Below, one piece after another: positions 8,302 to 16,868 of a DNA stretch of 24,444 bases. Every line of letters begins with the position of its first letter. Within the stretch, counting starts at the first letter, position 1. Under the pieces are notes generated by a model that saw nothing but the letters and a program-made list of their open reading frames with translations, was not told the DNA's origin and made no database searches. This DNA is from G020354785 sp964521285. GTDB taxonomy: Bacteria > Bacteroidota > Bacteroidia > Bacteroidales > UBA10428. The translations under genes and the position numbers were made by a program. The stretch covers positions 1 to 24,444 of the forward strand of contig CAZFQS010000037.1 of the NCBI GenBank assembly GCA_964521285.1, given 5' to 3'.

Positions 8302-8412
8302 AGCCACCTTGCTTTTTATTTAGATTTTAAGATACAAAAAAAAATATTATAAAAAAACAAGTTTATTGAACATCCCTGCACAGTGATTTATTATGGAACG
8401 CAAATCCTGCAG

Positions 8413-9342
8413 CTATAATTTCTTAACAAAATCAATATTCCTCTTCAGCCCTGAATATTTTATTCTTTCAACGATTGAGTTTTTAAATATCTTATTGTAA
8501 TTATTTTCGCTAAGATCATACCAGTTCTGTTTTGTCATTTCCAGTAATTCCGGTACAGGCTCGAATTCCGGGACCTTATGATTTTCGGCATTTTCGTTAT
8601 ATGGACAAATATCCTGGCAAATATCGCAGCCATATATTTGATTATTAAATTTTTTCTTATATTTTTCCGGGATAGTACCTTTGTATTCGATAGTCAGATA
8701 AGAAATGCATTTTCGGGCATCAATAACTTTCGGACTTATTATTGCACTGGTAGGACAAGCTGTTACGCACTTGGTACACGTATCGCACGATTCGTTGATC
8801 TGGTTATCATAATGAAGTTCCGAATCTATAATAAGCATTCCTATAAATACAAATGAGCCATGAACAGGGGAAATCAAATTTGAATTTTTTCCTGTCCATC
8901 CCAGCCCTGCTTTAACTGCCCATGCGCGCTCCAACACAGGAGCAGAATCCACAAAAACCCGTCCCTTAATATTATTTGTTTTACTGTTAATGAATTTCAA
9001 TAATTGATATAATTTCCCTTTTATGACTAAATGATAATCTTTACCATAAGCATATCTTGAAATTACCGGGGCATTTTTGTCTTTTTGTGATTTATCAGTA
9101 TAGTAGTTTAATAAAACCACGATTACTGATTTTGCGTCTTTAACAAGGTTTGCCGGATCAACTCTTTTATAAAAATAGTTCTCCATATACTTCATATCAC
9201 CATGCATTTTTGAGTCCAGCCAATGTTTAAGATGCCTGGCTTCTTCTTCAAGATATTCAGCCTTGGCTATACCGCAAGCATCAAAGCCAAGTTGCTTTGT
9301 TTCAGATTTGATCATTTCTGAAAGTTTTTGCTTTGATACCAT
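8413..9342 (-). CDS. queG: Epoxyqueuosine reductase QueG
   Basis: QueG catalyses the last step of queuosine synthesis, reducing epoxyqueuosine in the anticodon of certain tRNAs; it uses a cobalamin cofactor and two [4Fe-4S] clusters. The 309-residue protein begins in the family style (LGFDACGIAKA) and has WLDSKMHGDMKYM, FVDSAPVLERAWAVKAGLGWTG (split by the family's catalytic region) and two ferredoxin-type cysteine groups: C186, C189, C192, C196 and C239, C242, C246 (CDICQDICP). It stops soon after the second group and so lacks the C-terminal HEAT-repeat extension of the longer E. coli and Bacillus proteins; shorter forms are usual in Bacteroidota as far as I recall. It begins 86 bp downstream of infB on the same strand with no promoter-like TAnnTTTG in the gap, so it may be read through from infB. 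Confidence 0.95.
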   Translation of the reverse strand: MVSKQKLSEMIKSETKQLGFDACGIAKAEYLEEEARHLKHWLDSKMHGDMKYMENYFYKRVDPANLVKDAKSVIVVLLNYYTDKSQKDKNAPVISRYAYGKDYHLVIKGKLYQLLKFINSKTNNIKGRVFVDSAPVLERAWAVKAGLGWTGKNSNLISPVHGSFVFIGMLIIDSELHYDNQINESCDTCTKCVTACPTSAIISPKVIDARKCISYLTIEYKGTIPEKYKKKFNNQIYGCDICQDICPYNENAENHKVPEFEPVPELLEMTKQNWYDLSENNYNKIFKNSIVERIKYSGLKRNIDFVKKL

Positions 9343-9428
9343 TTCAATAAATTCGGAATGAAAAATCAGGGTATGTTAAGGATTTATAAGCAGAGATAAG
9401 TGTGAATTTATAAATTTTAAGAAAGATG

Positions 9429-12377
9429 CTAAAGTTTTTTCTTTATTTCAGTTACTTCATATCCTTCAATTATGTCACCGACTTTCAGGTCATTGTAATT
9501 TTCAATATTAAGTCCGCATTCAAGACCACTTACTACTTCGCTAGCATCTTCCTTAAATCGTCTTAATGAACCCAGCTTACCAGTATGAACAACAATACCT
9601 TCCCGAATAACACGCACTTTAGTATCTCTTTTTATTTTACCTTCTTTTACTTTACAACCTGCTACTGTACCAATTTTTGAAATTTTAAAAACCTCCGATA
9701 TTTCAAGAGTAGCAAAAATTTCTTCTCTTATTTCGGGAGATAACATGCCTTCCATAGCAGCCTTAATTTCATTTATAGCATCATAAATGATTGAATATAA
9801 TCTGACATCAATCTGTTCTTTTTCTGCCAGCTTGCGGGCCTGCATTGAAGGACGAACCTGGAATCCGACAATTATAGCATTTGAAGCTGCAGCTAACAGA
9901 ATATCTCCTTCTGAGATTTGGCCTACAGCTTTATGAATAATATTTAACTGTATTTCTTCAGTTGATAAATTAATTAATGAGTCAGAAAGGGCCTCAACAG
10001 AACCGTCTACATCTCCCTTGACTATGATATTAAGCTCCTGGAAATTTCCAATTGCTATTCTTCTGCCAATTTCATCGAGAGTTATATGTTTTTGAGTTCT
10101 TAATTCCTGTTCTCTTTGCAATTGTTCCCTTTTGTTTGCAATTTCCTTTACCTCTCTCTCGCTTTTCATCACATTAAATTTATCTCCTGCCTGAGGTGCT
10201 CCATCCAGACCAAGAATAAGGGCAGGTGTAGCAGGGCCTGTTTCACGCACTTGTTTCCCTCGTTCATTATACATCGATTTAACTCTTCCGGAATGAGTAC
10301 CGGCAAGTACCATATCTCCGACTTTCAGTGTTCCTCCCTGTACGAGGACAGTAGCAATATAACCCCTGCCTTTATCAAGTGAGGATTCAATTACAGTTCC
10401 AACAGCTCTTTTATTAGGATTTGCAACAAGCTCCAGCATTTCTGCCTCCAGCAAAACTTTTTCCAGCAATTCATCAATATTAATACCGTTTTTTGCTGAA
10501 ATCTCTTGTGATTGATATTTTCCTCCCCAGTCTTCAACCAGAATTTTCATATTGGCTAATTCTTCTTTAATTTTTTCAGAATTAGCTGATGGTTTGTCGA
10601 TTTTGTTTATTGCAAATATCATAGGTACGCCGGCAGCCTGAGCGTGATTTATAGCTTCTACTGTCTGTGGTTTAACACCGTCGTCTGCTGCGATAACAAT
10701 AATAGCCACATCGGTAATTTGTGCACCACGTGCCCGCATAGCAGTAAATGCCTCATGCCCTGGTGTATCAAGGAAAGTTATTTGTCTTCCATCATTAAGT
10801 TCCACACTATATGCTCCAATATGCTGGGTAATACCACCTGCCTCACCACCAATAACATTTGTATTTCTTATATAATCAAGGAGCTTGGTTTTTCCGTGGT
10901 CAACATGCCCCATTACTGTCACAATAGGAGGCCTTGGCTGCAAATCTTCCTTTTTATCACTGCCTTCCTCACGTATTGCTTCCTGTATATCGATAGTAGT
11001 AAATTCAAACTTATAATTAAACTCATCAGCGACTAATGACATTGTTTCAGCATCAAGCCTTTGATTTATTGAAACAAACAAACCAAGGCTCATACAGGTT
11101 GAAATAACATCATTTGCAGGAACATTCATCATTTTTGCCAGTTCATTTACAGTGATAAATTCTGTTACTTTGATTATATTCTTTTTTTGTTCCTGTTTTT
11201 CTATTTCTTCCTGCATTTTCTGGCTAATGGCTTCTCTTTTTTCGCGGCGATATTTTGCTCCCTTTGATTTTCCTTTGGTAGTTAACCTGGCAAGTGTATC
11301 TTTAATTTGTTTCTGAACATCCTCCTCGCTAATTTCGTGTTTAAATATCGGTTTCTTTTTCTTCTTCTTTTGTTTACCTTTTTGAATATCTTCAATCTCC
11401 CTCTCTTCTTTATCTTTTTCAAATATTATAAGTTCCTTTTCTTTTTTTATTCTTTTTCTCTTTTTCTTTTTTTCAATCATCAGCGAATCTTCGGGATATA
11501 TAACCTTGTCTTCTTTAATAGCAGTATCTAAATCTTCTGATGAAATATAATCAAGACTTATATCTCTTTTTTCATCTTCTTTCTTTATATATAGCTTTTC
11601 ATCCTTTGTAATTTCTTCCGGTACCTCTTTTTCTTCTTTAGCTTTTTTTGCAGATAATTGTTTTTGTGCCAGTCTTTCTCTTCGTTCTGCATCTTTTTGC
11701 TCTTTTGTTTTCTTGGGAGGCCTTGTCCTTTGATTCATAGATTCCAGGTCAATCTTACCCAGTACTTTTACCTCAACTTCTTTTTTCTCAGGTCTTAATA
11801 TTATGTCTTCTTCAACCTCATGAGCTTCTGGTTTACTTTCTTCTATTCCGGTATCACCCTTAGTTTTTTCGGGTTGTTCGGGTACTGCAGGTGCTTTTTT
11901 CTTTACGGATTTATCCAGTTCTTTTTCCTCTGCTTTTTCAGCGGCAGATTTCTTCTCTTTAACCTGTTCATCGACATCTATTTTTCCTACAATATTTATA
12001 TTAATTCGTTTGTCCTTTTCAATTAATTTTTCTGTATCAGTTTCATATGATGCTGAGGATGAACTGGTATCTTTGATAAAAACCTCGTCCATTTCTTCCT
12101 GAGTATCTTTATCCTGTTCAACCTGTATGTCATTTATTGAAACAGATTCTTGTCTTTCCCTCAAATGCCTAAGAGTAACTCTTTCCGATTCCTTTTTTAT
12201 ATCAAGATCAGAACTATATTCCTTCAACAACATCTCATACTGCTCGGGCGTAACTTTTGTGTTAGGATCAGACTGAATTTTAATCCCTTTATTATGTAAA
12301 AATTCAACAATTGTTGAAATTCCTACGTTGAACTCCCTGGCTATTTTACTAAGTCTTGTAATTTTGATATCTGTCAT
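9429..12377 (-). CDS. infB: Translation initiation factor IF-2
   Basis: IF-2 is the GTPase that delivers initiator tRNA to the 30S subunit and promotes subunit joining. The 982-residue protein starts with an IF2_N module (about 1-55, with FNVGISTIVEFLHNKGI). A very long charged linker rich in Lys and Glu follows to about residue 405, then a second IF2_N-like module (VNELAKMMNVPANDVIST) and the G domain: GHVDHGKT at 490-497, DTPGH at 537-541 and NKID at 591-594. Beta-barrel domains and the C-terminal initiator-tRNA-binding region complete it (to IEGYEVTEIKKKL). Length is large but normal for Bacteroidota, where the linker is expanded. It lies 71 bp after nusA on the same strand, the standard rimP-nusA-infB order. 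Confidence 0.98.
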   Translation of the reverse strand: MTDIKITRLSKIAREFNVGISTIVEFLHNKGIKIQSDPNTKVTPEQYEMLLKEYSSDLDIKKESERVTLRHLRERQESVSINDIQVEQDKDTQEEMDEVFIKDTSSSSASYETDTEKLIEKDKRININIVGKIDVDEQVKEKKSAAEKAEEKELDKSVKKKAPAVPEQPEKTKGDTGIEESKPEAHEVEEDIILRPEKKEVEVKVLGKIDLESMNQRTRPPKKTKEQKDAERRERLAQKQLSAKKAKEEKEVPEEITKDEKLYIKKEDEKRDISLDYISSEDLDTAIKEDKVIYPEDSLMIEKKKKRKRIKKEKELIIFEKDKEEREIEDIQKGKQKKKKKKPIFKHEISEEDVQKQIKDTLARLTTKGKSKGAKYRREKREAISQKMQEEIEKQEQKKNIIKVTEFITVNELAKMMNVPANDVISTCMSLGLFVSINQRLDAETMSLVADEFNYKFEFTTIDIQEAIREEGSDKKEDLQPRPPIVTVMGHVDHGKTKLLDYIRNTNVIGGEAGGITQHIGAYSVELNDGRQITFLDTPGHEAFTAMRARGAQITDVAIIVIAADDGVKPQTVEAINHAQAAGVPMIFAINKIDKPSANSEKIKEELANMKILVEDWGGKYQSQEISAKNGINIDELLEKVLLEAEMLELVANPNKRAVGTVIESSLDKGRGYIATVLVQGGTLKVGDMVLAGTHSGRVKSMYNERGKQVRETGPATPALILGLDGAPQAGDKFNVMKSEREVKEIANKREQLQREQELRTQKHITLDEIGRRIAIGNFQELNIIVKGDVDGSVEALSDSLINLSTEEIQLNIIHKAVGQISEGDILLAAASNAIIVGFQVRPSMQARKLAEKEQIDVRLYSIIYDAINEIKAAMEGMLSPEIREEIFATLEISEVFKISKIGTVAGCKVKEGKIKRDTKVRVIREGIVVHTGKLGSLRRFKEDASEVVSGLECGLNIENYNDLKVGDIIEGYEVTEIKKKL

Positions 12378-12448
12378 ACTTAGTTAAAATAATTTTATAT
12401 TTAAGCTGCAATTTGAGAATTTAGCTAAATTATAACTATTACAACAAA

Positions 12449-13684
12449 TTATTCAAATTCAGCCTTTAAAATATTAATTACTTCTTTGATGGTTTCTTCT
12501 TCTAAATCTGTTCTTTTCACAAGATCTTCAACGCTTAAATCCAGTACACTTTTAGCTGTATCACAGCCAATAGCCTTTAATTCATCAATAATCCATCCCT
12601 CAATCTCATCGGCAAATTCTTCTAAATTGACATCTTCATCGTCTTCAATTTCAATTTCTCTATAAACATCAATTTCATAACCTGTGAGCTGACTTGCTAA
12701 CTTGATATTCAGACCGCCTTTGCCAATTGCAAGAGAAACCTCATTAGGTTTTAAATAAACTTCAGCCTGTTTTTTTTCATCATCAATTTTAATTGAAGAT
12801 ATTTTTGCAGGGTTAAGAGCCCTTGTTATATATAATTGAATGTTTGTTGTAAAGTTTATTACATCTATATTCTCATTCTTTAGCTCTCTGACAATACCAT
12901 GTATTCTTGAGCCTTTCATGCCAACACAGGCTCCCACGGGGTCAATTCTTTCATCATATGATTCAACAGCTATTTTTGCTCTTTCACCCGGTATACGTAC
13001 AATCTTTTTAATCGTAATAAGTCCGTCAAATATTTCAGGAACTTCAAGTTCAAAAAGCCTTTCCAGAAAAACAGGTGATGTTCTGGATAAAATTATTAAA
13101 GGATTATTATTCATTTCAACCTTAATAACAACACCCCTGATAGTGTCACCTTTCCTAAAATAATCAGATGGTATTTGCTCAGTCTTTGGAAGTATAAGTT
13201 CATTTCCTTCTTCATCAAGAACCAGAATTTCTTTCTTCCAGACCTGATAAACTTCGCCGGTAACAATATCTCCTATTTTATTCCTGTATTTTTCGTAAAC
13301 ATTATTCTTTTCAAGGTCAAGTATGCGAGATGTAAGATTCTGCCTGAGTGCCAGGATCGCTCTTCTGCCAAAATGAGCTAACTTGACTTCATCCGTAACA
13401 TCTTCACCAATCTCATAATCTTTATCAATTTTTTTTGCCTCTGACAAGGCAATCTGCAAATTAGTATCTTCTACCTTATCATCTTCAACAACTTCCCTGT
13501 TTCTCCAGATTTCAAAATCACCCTTGTCTATATTAATAATTATATCAAAATTATCTGAGGTCCCATACATCCTCATCAGCATACTTCTGAAAACATCTTC
13601 AAGCACGCTCATCATAGTTGCCCTGTCAATATTTTTAAGTTCCTTGAATTCCGAAAAGGTATCAATTAGATCAATATTTTCCAT
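12449..13684 (-). CDS. nusA: Transcription termination/antitermination factor NusA
   Basis: NusA binds RNA polymerase and nascent RNA to control pausing, termination and antitermination. The 411-residue protein shows the N-terminal polymerase-binding domain (about 1-125), an S1 domain (from GDIVTGEVYQVWKKEILV), and two KH domains with VGACVGMKGSRIHGIVREL and LAIGKGGLNIKLASQLTGYEIDV. A short C-terminal helical region follows an acidic stretch (DLSVEDLVKRTDLEEETIKE). It lacks the duplicated acidic repeats of E. coli NusA, as is usual outside the gamma group. The gene begins 12 bp after rimP and is followed by infB, so it belongs to the conserved rimP-nusA-infB operon. The leader hairpin upstream of rimP could be a target for its own feedback (inference). 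Confidence 0.98.
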   Translation of the reverse strand: MENIDLIDTFSEFKELKNIDRATMMSVLEDVFRSMLMRMYGTSDNFDIIINIDKGDFEIWRNREVVEDDKVEDTNLQIALSEAKKIDKDYEIGEDVTDEVKLAHFGRRAILALRQNLTSRILDLEKNNVYEKYRNKIGDIVTGEVYQVWKKEILVLDEEGNELILPKTEQIPSDYFRKGDTIRGVVIKVEMNNNPLIILSRTSPVFLERLFELEVPEIFDGLITIKKIVRIPGERAKIAVESYDERIDPVGACVGMKGSRIHGIVRELKNENIDVINFTTNIQLYITRALNPAKISSIKIDDEKKQAEVYLKPNEVSLAIGKGGLNIKLASQLTGYEIDVYREIEIEDDEDVNLEEFADEIEGWIIDELKAIGCDTAKSVLDLSVEDLVKRTDLEEETIKEVINILKAEFE

Positions 13685-13696
13685 ATCCCAAAAATT

Positions 13697-14164
13697 TTAA
13701 TTAAATGACACAATAATTTTAGCTGATTTGATATCAGTAAAATCAAATACGTAATCCTTTGCTACATGCTCTCTTTTCCTGCCCTGTTTATTCTTTACTG
13801 TAACTTCTGATTTTATTTGAATACCATTTCTAAATACCTTCGTTAATCTGCCAGTTTTTCTAATACCATCTTTTGTAATTATATCCAGGTATCTTCCCAG
13901 ATTTTTTTCATACTGCAAAGGCAATATTAAAGATTTATTCAACCCTGGTGAAGATACTTCCAAAACATAATCATCAATATGTTTGTTCAATTTCTCTTTA
14001 ATCATAAAACTCAATTTTGCACATTCTTCTATAGTTACTCCTTTCATGCTGTCAATAAAAACATTTATCTTATTAGAAGAACTTATTTTTAAATCAACAA
14101 GAAATAAATTTCTGTTCTTTATTTCGTTATTGATTATGCTTTTTATATACCCTTCGCTTATCAT
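13697..14164 (-). CDS. rimP: Ribosome maturation factor RimP
   Basis: RimP assists 30S subunit assembly in the cytoplasm. The 155-residue protein has the two-domain family layout: an N-terminal alpha/beta domain with INVFIDSMKGVTIEECAKLS and DYVLEVSSPGLNKSL (the conserved SSPG turn), then a C-terminal Sm-like beta domain (GRYLDIITKDGIRKTGRL onward). Length is typical. It is the first gene of the rimP-nusA-infB unit, 12 bp ahead of nusA. A consensus Bacteroidota promoter at 14231-14262 and a GC-rich hairpin at 14184-14205 lie upstream on the same strand. Confidence 0.95.
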   Translation of the reverse strand: MISEGYIKSIINNEIKNRNLFLVDLKISSSNKINVFIDSMKGVTIEECAKLSFMIKEKLNKHIDDYVLEVSSPGLNKSLILPLQYEKNLGRYLDIITKDGIRKTGRLTKVFRNGIQIKSEVTVKNKQGRKREHVAKDYVFDFTDIKSAKIIVSFN

Positions 14165-14183
14165 TAAAATTAATTACAACAAA

Positions 14184-14205
14184 ATAGGGGACTCTTGTCC
14201 CCTAT
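14184..14205 (-). promoter_or_regulatory. GC-rich hairpin in the rimP leader, possible attenuator
   Basis: A perfect 9-bp inverted repeat (ATAGGGGAC and GTCCCCTAT) closed by a 4-base loop (AAGA as read on the - strand). On the - strand it is followed by TTTGTTGTAATT and, after 19 bases, by the rimP ATG. It lies inside the short transcript leader predicted from the promoter at 14231-14262. The stem is strong for this AT-rich genome, and the U-rich but interrupted tail makes it look like a leaky terminator. On the + strand the following bases are AAATC, so it is unlikely to work in that direction. Confidence 0.6.
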
Positions 14206-14230
14206 AAATCAAATCCTTCATATTCCTATG

Positions 14231-14262
14231 CAAAGCTAACAATAATAGTTCAATTGACAAAA
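14231..14262 (-). promoter_or_regulatory. Promoter of rimP-nusA-infB (Bacteroidota consensus)
   Basis: On the - strand, TTTTG (14262-14258), a 19-base spacer and TAGCTTTG (14238-14231) match the Bacteroidota primary-sigma consensus TTTG-N19-TAnnTTTG with no mismatch in the defined positions. Transcription should start near 14225, giving a leader of about 60 bases before rimP that holds the hairpin at 14184-14205. Confidence 0.75.
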
Positions 14263-14284
14263 TAACTTGTTCATAATTTAATGT

Positions 14285-14315
14285 TTTGAAAGAATTTGTG
14301 ATTTTTGTACTTATT
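14285..14315 (+). promoter_or_regulatory. Possible promoter of the HD-domain gene
   Basis: TTTG at 14285-14288, then 19 bases, then TACTTATT at 14308-14315, which matches TAnnTTTG with two mismatches. Spacing is ideal but the second box is imperfect. If real, transcription would begin near 14322. A TTG start at 14305 would then be excluded and the GTG at 14347 favoured. Confidence 0.35.
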
Positions 14316-14346
14316 TTTAAGGTCAATTATTATAAACAAACAAATC

Positions 14347-15591
14347 GTGAAATATTCACCTGCCAATAAAAGAAAAATCATTAACGATCCGGTACACGGA
14401 TTTATTAAGATACCTTCGGCTCTTATCTATGATATTATTGAACATCCTTTTTTTCAGCGCTTAAGAAGAATAAAACAATTGGGACTGACAAGCTATGTAT
14501 ATCCCGGAGCTACTCATACCCGTTTCCAGCACGCTTTAGGCGCAGCTCATTTAATGGGCATGGCCATTCAAAATATACGCTTAAAAGGATTAGAGATAAC
14601 TGAAGAAGAAGCCGAGGCAGCTACTATAGCTATTTTATTGCATGATATAGGTCACGGCCCTTTCTCTCATGCCTTAGAGCAAAGTATTATTGAGAACTTT
14701 ACTCATGAAGATATTTCTGCATTATTAATGGATAAACTGAATGAAGAGTTTGGGGGAAAGCTGGATTTGGCGCTCAGAATATTTAATAATAAATACCATA
14801 AAAAGTTTCTGCATCAACTGGTATCGAGTCAGCTTGATATGGACAGACTGGACTATCTTAAGAGAGACAGTTTTTATACAGGAGTTTCTGAAGGTGTGAT
14901 AGGTTCTGACAGAATTATTAAAATGCTAAATGTTGTCGATGATAACCTTGTTGTTGAGGCAAAAGGTATTTATTCCATAGAGAATTTCCTGATAGCCAGA
15001 AGACTCATGTTCTGGCAGGTTTATTTGCATAAAACAGTGTTAGCAGCCGAGAATCTTGTAGTTAAAGTATTGCAGCGGGCAAAATATGTTGCCTCCCATG
15101 ATAGTGATCTATTTGCTGTGAACGGCCTTAAATACTTTTTTAAAAATAGTATTACCCGGGAGAATCTATCCCGGGGTAAAAATGAGATAATAAGCAATTT
15201 TGTGAATTTGGATGATAATGATATAATTACATCAGTTAAAGTGTGGCATAACCATCCTGATAAAGTACTCTCTACTCTCTCCGGTAATTTGATTAACAGA
15301 AAGCTTCCTAAAATTATTATTCAGGATCAGCCTTTTAAGAAAAATTATCTGGATAACCTAATCAAACGATCAGCAAAAATTCATAACTGGCATATTGAAG
15401 ATGTTGATTATTATATATTTACTGGTAGTATATCTAACAAAGCATACAGTGAACTTGATGATAAAATTAAGATATTGTATAATACAGGGGAAACTAAAGA
15501 TATTGTTGATGCATCGGATATTTTTAATGTTTCTGTTTTATCAAAGATTGTAAAGAAGTATTTTTTATGCTTTCCTGATTTTGTAATGTAA
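14347..15591 (+). CDS. HD-domain phosphohydrolase (dGTPase/SAMHD1-like family)
   Basis: Probable metal-dependent phosphohydrolase of the HD superfamily. From the GTG chosen here it has 414 residues and starts just before KRKIINDPVHGFIKIP, the usual N-terminus of these proteins; a TTG at 14305 would add 14 residues, and no ATG is near. Metal-site residues are visible: H62 in TRFQHALGAAHLM, H99-D100 in LLHDIGHGPFSHALE, and the aspartates of SQLDMDRLDYLKRDS (164-169). The overall pattern resembles dNTP triphosphohydrolases (dGTPase, SAMHD1 and YwfO types), but the substrate cannot be read from sequence; nucleotides are the likely class. It lies upstream of lpxD on the same strand with a separate promoter for lpxD between them, and diverges from rimP. 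Confidence 0.9.
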   Translation: MKYSPANKRKIINDPVHGFIKIPSALIYDIIEHPFFQRLRRIKQLGLTSYVYPGATHTRFQHALGAAHLMGMAIQNIRLKGLEITEEEAEAATIAILLHDIGHGPFSHALEQSIIENFTHEDISALLMDKLNEEFGGKLDLALRIFNNKYHKKFLHQLVSSQLDMDRLDYLKRDSFYTGVSEGVIGSDRIIKMLNVVDDNLVVEAKGIYSIENFLIARRLMFWQVYLHKTVLAAENLVVKVLQRAKYVASHDSDLFAVNGLKYFFKNSITRENLSRGKNEIISNFVNLDDNDIITSVKVWHNHPDKVLSTLSGNLINRKLPKIIIQDQPFKKNYLDNLIKRSAKIHNWHIEDVDYYIFTGSISNKAYSELDDKIKILYNTGETKDIVDASDIFNVSVLSKIVKKYFLCFPDFVM

Positions 15592-15686
15592 GGGAAGTAC
15601 ATCAATATAAATAACCTGATATAATGGATCTTAGTTAAATCAGAACTCTTTATTATAAGTTACAGTAATAAATTTCAATATTTATG

Positions 15687-15716
15687 TTTGAGTTTGGCAT
15701 ATATTGATTAGTTTTG
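15687..15716 (+). promoter_or_regulatory. Promoter of lpxD
   Basis: TTTG at 15687-15690, an 18-base spacer and TAGTTTTG at 15709-15716, a full match to TAnnTTTG with spacing one base short of the common 19. A start near 15722 leaves a leader of about 12 bases before the lpxD ATG at 15734. This also argues against the upstream TTG at 15704 as the lpxD start. Confidence 0.65.
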
Positions 15717-15733
15717 TGCGCAAACTTTTACTT

Positions 15734-16777
15734 ATGGAATTCACAGCAAAAACAATAGCCGAAATTTTAAACGGAGAAGTTGATGGTAATACGGAAGTAA
15801 AAGTATCTGATATTTCAAGAATTGAAGAAGGTAAAACAGGGACTTTGTCATTTCTGGCAAATCCAAAGTATGAAAAATACTTATATACAACACAGTCATC
15901 CGTAGTCCTGATTAACAAAGATTTAAAACTCGCAAAAGAGGTAAAAACTACTTTAATCAGGGTTGATGATGCTTATAAGGCATTTGCCTCCCTTTTGGAT
16001 TTATATGCTCAGGCATTGCCCAAAAAGAAAGGAATTCATGAGATGGCAGCATTAAGCAAAACTGCCAAAATAGGTAAAGAGGTTTATATCGGGGCTTTTG
16101 TATTTATTGGCGATAATGTAATAATCGGCGATAACGTAAAAATATATCCTAATGTATATATTGGTGACAATGTAGTTATAAAAAATAATACAACTATTAA
16201 TCCGGGAGTTAATGTATACCATGACTGTATAATTGGTGCTGGCTGTGTTATTCATTCAGGTGTTGTTATTGGCAGTGATGGTTTTGGTTTTGTACCTGTA
16301 AAAGACGATAATTATAAAAAGATTCCTCAACTGGGTAATGTTATCATCGAAGATGATGTTGAAATAGGAGCTAATAGTGCAGTAGACAGGGCAACGATGG
16401 GATCCACCATTATAAGGAAAGGCGTGAAATTAGACAATTTCATTCAGATAGCACATAATGTAGAAATAGGAGAGAACACTGTAATAGCTGCACAATCAGG
16501 TATAGCAGGATCAACAAAGATTGGAAAGGATTGTATGATAGCTGCGCAAGTTGGTATTGTAGGGCATCTTAAAATAGCTGATAACGTAAAAATAGGGGCC
16601 CAATCCGGAGTCACAAACAATATTTATAAGGAGGGAGAGGTAGTTTTAGGATCTCCTGCCCTTAACATACACAACAAAAGACGAGCTGTCGTTATATATA
16701 GAAATTTGCCGGAATTACTTAGAAAGATTAATAATCTCGAAAGAGAAATTAAAAAACTGCGTGAAAAAGAAAAATAG
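15734..16777 (+). CDS. lpxD: UDP-3-O-acylglucosamine N-acyltransferase LpxD
   Basis: LpxD adds the second 3-hydroxyacyl chain, from acyl-ACP, to UDP-3-O-acyl-glucosamine in lipid A synthesis. From the ATG at 15734 it has 347 residues. An N-terminal uridine-binding domain (FTAKTIAEILNGEVDG, then GTLSFLANPKYEKYLY) precedes a long left-handed beta-helix of hexapeptide repeats (for example IGDNVIIGDNVKIYPNVYIG). Catalytic H241 lies in IQIAHNVEIGENTVIAAQSG, matching His239 of E. coli. A charged C-terminal helix (LLRKINNLEREIKKLREKEK) ends the chain. The open frame extends to a TTG at 15704, but the ATG matches family N-termini and lies behind a good promoter. It is followed by lpxC-fabZ and lpxA. 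Confidence 0.97.
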   Translation: MEFTAKTIAEILNGEVDGNTEVKVSDISRIEEGKTGTLSFLANPKYEKYLYTTQSSVVLINKDLKLAKEVKTTLIRVDDAYKAFASLLDLYAQALPKKKGIHEMAALSKTAKIGKEVYIGAFVFIGDNVIIGDNVKIYPNVYIGDNVVIKNNTTINPGVNVYHDCIIGAGCVIHSGVVIGSDGFGFVPVKDDNYKKIPQLGNVIIEDDVEIGANSAVDRATMGSTIIRKGVKLDNFIQIAHNVEIGENTVIAAQSGIAGSTKIGKDCMIAAQVGIVGHLKIADNVKIGAQSGVTNNIYKEGEVVLGSPALNIHNKRRAVVIYRNLPELLRKINNLEREIKKLREKEK

Positions 16778-16816
16778 AATTTTCTTTTTATCCTGATTTC
16801 ATATTTTTTTATATAT

Positions 16817-16868
16817 TTCGCAATTAATATTTGCGAATTAATATGTTATAATAATATTTCTATTATAA
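16817..16868 (+). promoter_or_regulatory. Tandem dyads directly before lpxC-fabZ
   Basis: Two inverted repeats, each with a 7-base spacer. The first is TTCGCAA (16817-16823) with TTGCGAA (16831-16837). The second is TTATAATA (16846-16853) with TATTATAA (16861-16868), and its last base abuts the ATG at 16869. The 9-base AATTAATAT also occurs twice in direct orientation (16822-16830 and 16836-16844). The first dyad looks like an operator; the second could fold over the ribosome-entry region. A near-consensus AATATTTG (16826-16833) is the only promoter-like box found here, without a matching upstream TTTG. Confidence 0.45.

Noticed and set aside
8331..8357. A-rich tract upstream of the OmpL47-like gene as a terminator or promoter
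   Set aside because: No stem precedes the T run on the - strand, and the only -7-like box (TATCTTAA) has the wrong spacing to any TTG.
9406..9420. AATTTATAAATT palindrome between infB and queG
   Set aside because: Short A/T-only palindromes of this kind are expected by chance at this base composition.
10116..12026. Several + strand open frames within infB
   Set aside because: Their Phe/Ser-rich translations simply mirror the Lys/Glu-rich coding of infB on the other strand.
14165..14304. Possible tRNA gene before rimP, as in the E. coli metY-rimP-nusA operon
   Set aside because: No cloverleaf, GTTCGAATC-like T-arm or CCA end can be found.
14305..14346. N-terminal extension of the HD protein from TTG 14305
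   Set aside because: Residues before the GTG do not resemble the family start, and the extension would overlap the candidate promoter.
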